Origin: Reichenbachiella carrageenanivorans
GTDB taxonomy: Bacteria; Bacteroidota; Bacteroidia; Cytophagales; Cyclobacteriaceae
DNA length: 64,000 nt
Direction of reading: 5' to 3'
Assembly (NCBI RefSeq): GCF_025639805.1
Contig: NZ_CP106735.1
Coordinates: 1,738,001 to 1,802,000 of the forward strand
Below, in pieces: positions 63,210-64,000 of the stretch (its first letter is position 1; each line of letters begins with the position of its first letter). The notes below the pieces were generated by a model. That model saw nothing but the letters and a program-made list of their open reading frames with translations. It was not told the DNA's origin and ran no database searches. A program made the position numbers and the translations under genes.

Positions 63210-64000
63210 TTAGTTGACTTTTTGAGTTCTGATCAACTGACCAAAACGATACTCTTCAATCTCAATTAACTTTCCTGTCTCAGAATAGTAGCGCCATTCA
63301 CCGACTTGTAACCCACCGTTGTACTTTTCGCTTTGCCTCATAGTTCCATTCTCATCATAGTATTTGACCTCACCATGTAATTGTCCTTGTCTGTACGATG
63401 CATCCATTTGCAAATGTCCTGTCTCATAATACTTTATGTATCTATTAATCTGACCATGTTGATATGTTGCTTCTGTTTTCTTGTTTCCACTCTCGTAATA
63501 GAATGTGCAATGTCCATCTTGTTTGTCTGGATCAATAGAGGTTAAATACCCTTCAAACTGTTTAGTTCCATCTGAATAATAATCAATCACCATACCCGTC
63601 GGCTTACAGGAATTGTCAAACGTTATTTCTCGTTTATAGGTAATGTCTCGATAATCGATGACTGATTTCCATTCTTCATCATAGAACAAAACAAATGATC
63701 CTACCCGACAACCATTTACATAGTTACCACCTCCTATCACTTCACCGTTTTCATTGAATATTTCACTCAAACCATTTGCAACACCATTGTTTATAGTTTG
63801 ACTATATAGCTTTTGACCATCTTCGGTATAGCTGACTTGCAAGCCTTCCGGAACCAATTCCTTAACCCTTCTATTGTAGATCAGCTCTTCATAAGAAGTA
63901 GTATTTCCATTAACCGCAAACTGTTCTTTGATATAAGAACCACTATCAGTTTTGTATTGTAATGACTTTTTTGAACCATCGTCATAAAAGTTAGCTATTC
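63210..64000 (-). CDS. MORN-like repeat protein of the YwqK antitoxin family (5' end beyond window)
   Basis: The frame is open to the right edge, at least 263 residues. It consists of repeats of the type GEVKYYDENGTMRQSEKYNG, YYSETGKLIEIEEYRFG, FYYESGNKKTEATYQHG, i.e. MORN_2/YwqK repeats of about 23 residues. Such proteins are annotated as antitoxin/immunity components of polymorphic toxin loci, but also occur in other surface settings. Stop at 63212-63210. Any partner toxin would lie outside the window. Confidence 0.72.
   Translation of the reverse strand, partial: IANFYDDGSKKSLQYKTDSGSYIKEQFAVNGNTTSYEELIYNRRVKELVPEGLQVSYTEDGQKLYSQTINNGVANGLSEIFNENGEVIGGGNYVNGCRVGSFVLFYDEEWKSVIDYRDITYKREITFDNSCKPTGMVIDYYSDGTKQFEGYLTSIDPDKQDGHCTFYYESGNKKTEATYQHGQINRYIKYYETGHLQMDASYRQGQLHGEVKYYDENGTMRQSEKYNGGLQVGEWRYYSETGKLIEIEEYRFGQLIRTQKVN

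Noticed and set aside
1..64000. CRISPR arrays, rRNA, tRNA, insertion sequences
   Set aside because: No regularly spaced repeats, no cloverleaf or rRNA sequence, and no transposase frame seen on either strand.

Overview
The window is a chromosomal segment from a member of the Bacteroidota, most likely a gliding marine Cytophagales bacterium (Roseivirga/Reichenbachiella/Fulvivirga-like; genus is inference). The signs are a secreted protein with the repeat-and-NWAT-type module typical of type IX secretion cargo, TAnnTTTG -7 promoter boxes instead of sigma70 boxes, no Shine-Dalgarno pattern, NqrF, DUF2490, DUF5522 and many lipoproteins. There is no rRNA, tRNA or CRISPR array that I can see.

Positions 1-41.6 kb are core-like. 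A cut-off secreted protein and a YfcE-type phosphodiesterase come first. Then follow two kynurenine-pathway genes (3-hydroxyanthranilate dioxygenase and a kynureninase broken by a one-base deletion in a G run). Next is an assimilatory nitrate block: nirB, nirD, a NarX/NarL-type two-component pair, a very large nitrate reductase fused to an FAD/NAD reductase and a [2Fe-2S] domain, and a rubredoxin-tailed nitrite-reductase-like protein. Matching TACGTA inverted repeats precede both nitrate transcription units. A molybdate ABC transporter (modABC plus DUF2490) at 25.4-28.4 kb would supply the metal. Housekeeping genes fill the rest: SLC12-like transporter, THUMP methyltransferase, M20 and M19 dipeptidases, pyrF, a ParE-type toxin-antitoxin pair, a radical SAM protein, nqrF, an arginase-like protein, a chemoreceptor, an ABC-F ATPase, uridine kinase, ornithine aminotransferase and pepD.

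From about 41.6 kb to the end the window is accessory: more AT-rich, with many unknown genes, and built of conflict modules. (1) A large papain/CHAP-like peptidoglycan-hydrolase effector with a lipoprotein behind it (41.7-44.9 kb). (2) A four-gene operon with two transglutaminase-like secreted proteins, a secreted mini-RHS toxin and a lipoprotein (45.2-49.0 kb). (3) A CBASS anti-phage operon with CD-NTase, E2-like conjugation protein, transmembrane STING and a six-helix membrane protein (52.0-55.1 kb). It diverges from a sigma factor / small protein / ImmA-IrrE metallopeptidase operon (55.2-57.0 kb) that may switch it on. (4) A putative DNA hypermodification operon (57.1-61.0 kb). (5) A family-A-polymerase-like protein and a YwqK-type repeat protein at the right edge.

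The most exciting item is the 765-residue protein at 58693-60990. Its first 235 residues match CmoA, the enzyme that makes carboxy-S-adenosylmethionine. The rest is a cytosine-C5 DNA methyltransferase. In motif X the usual GN pair is GR, the kind of change that, in the engineered M.MpeI enzyme, lets a C5 methyltransferase use carboxy-SAM. The next gene, overlapping by 20 bases, is an asparagine-synthetase-like adenylating enzyme that could turn the new carboxylate into an amide. Together they predict a natural pathway to 5-carboxymethylcytosine and an amidated derivative in DNA.
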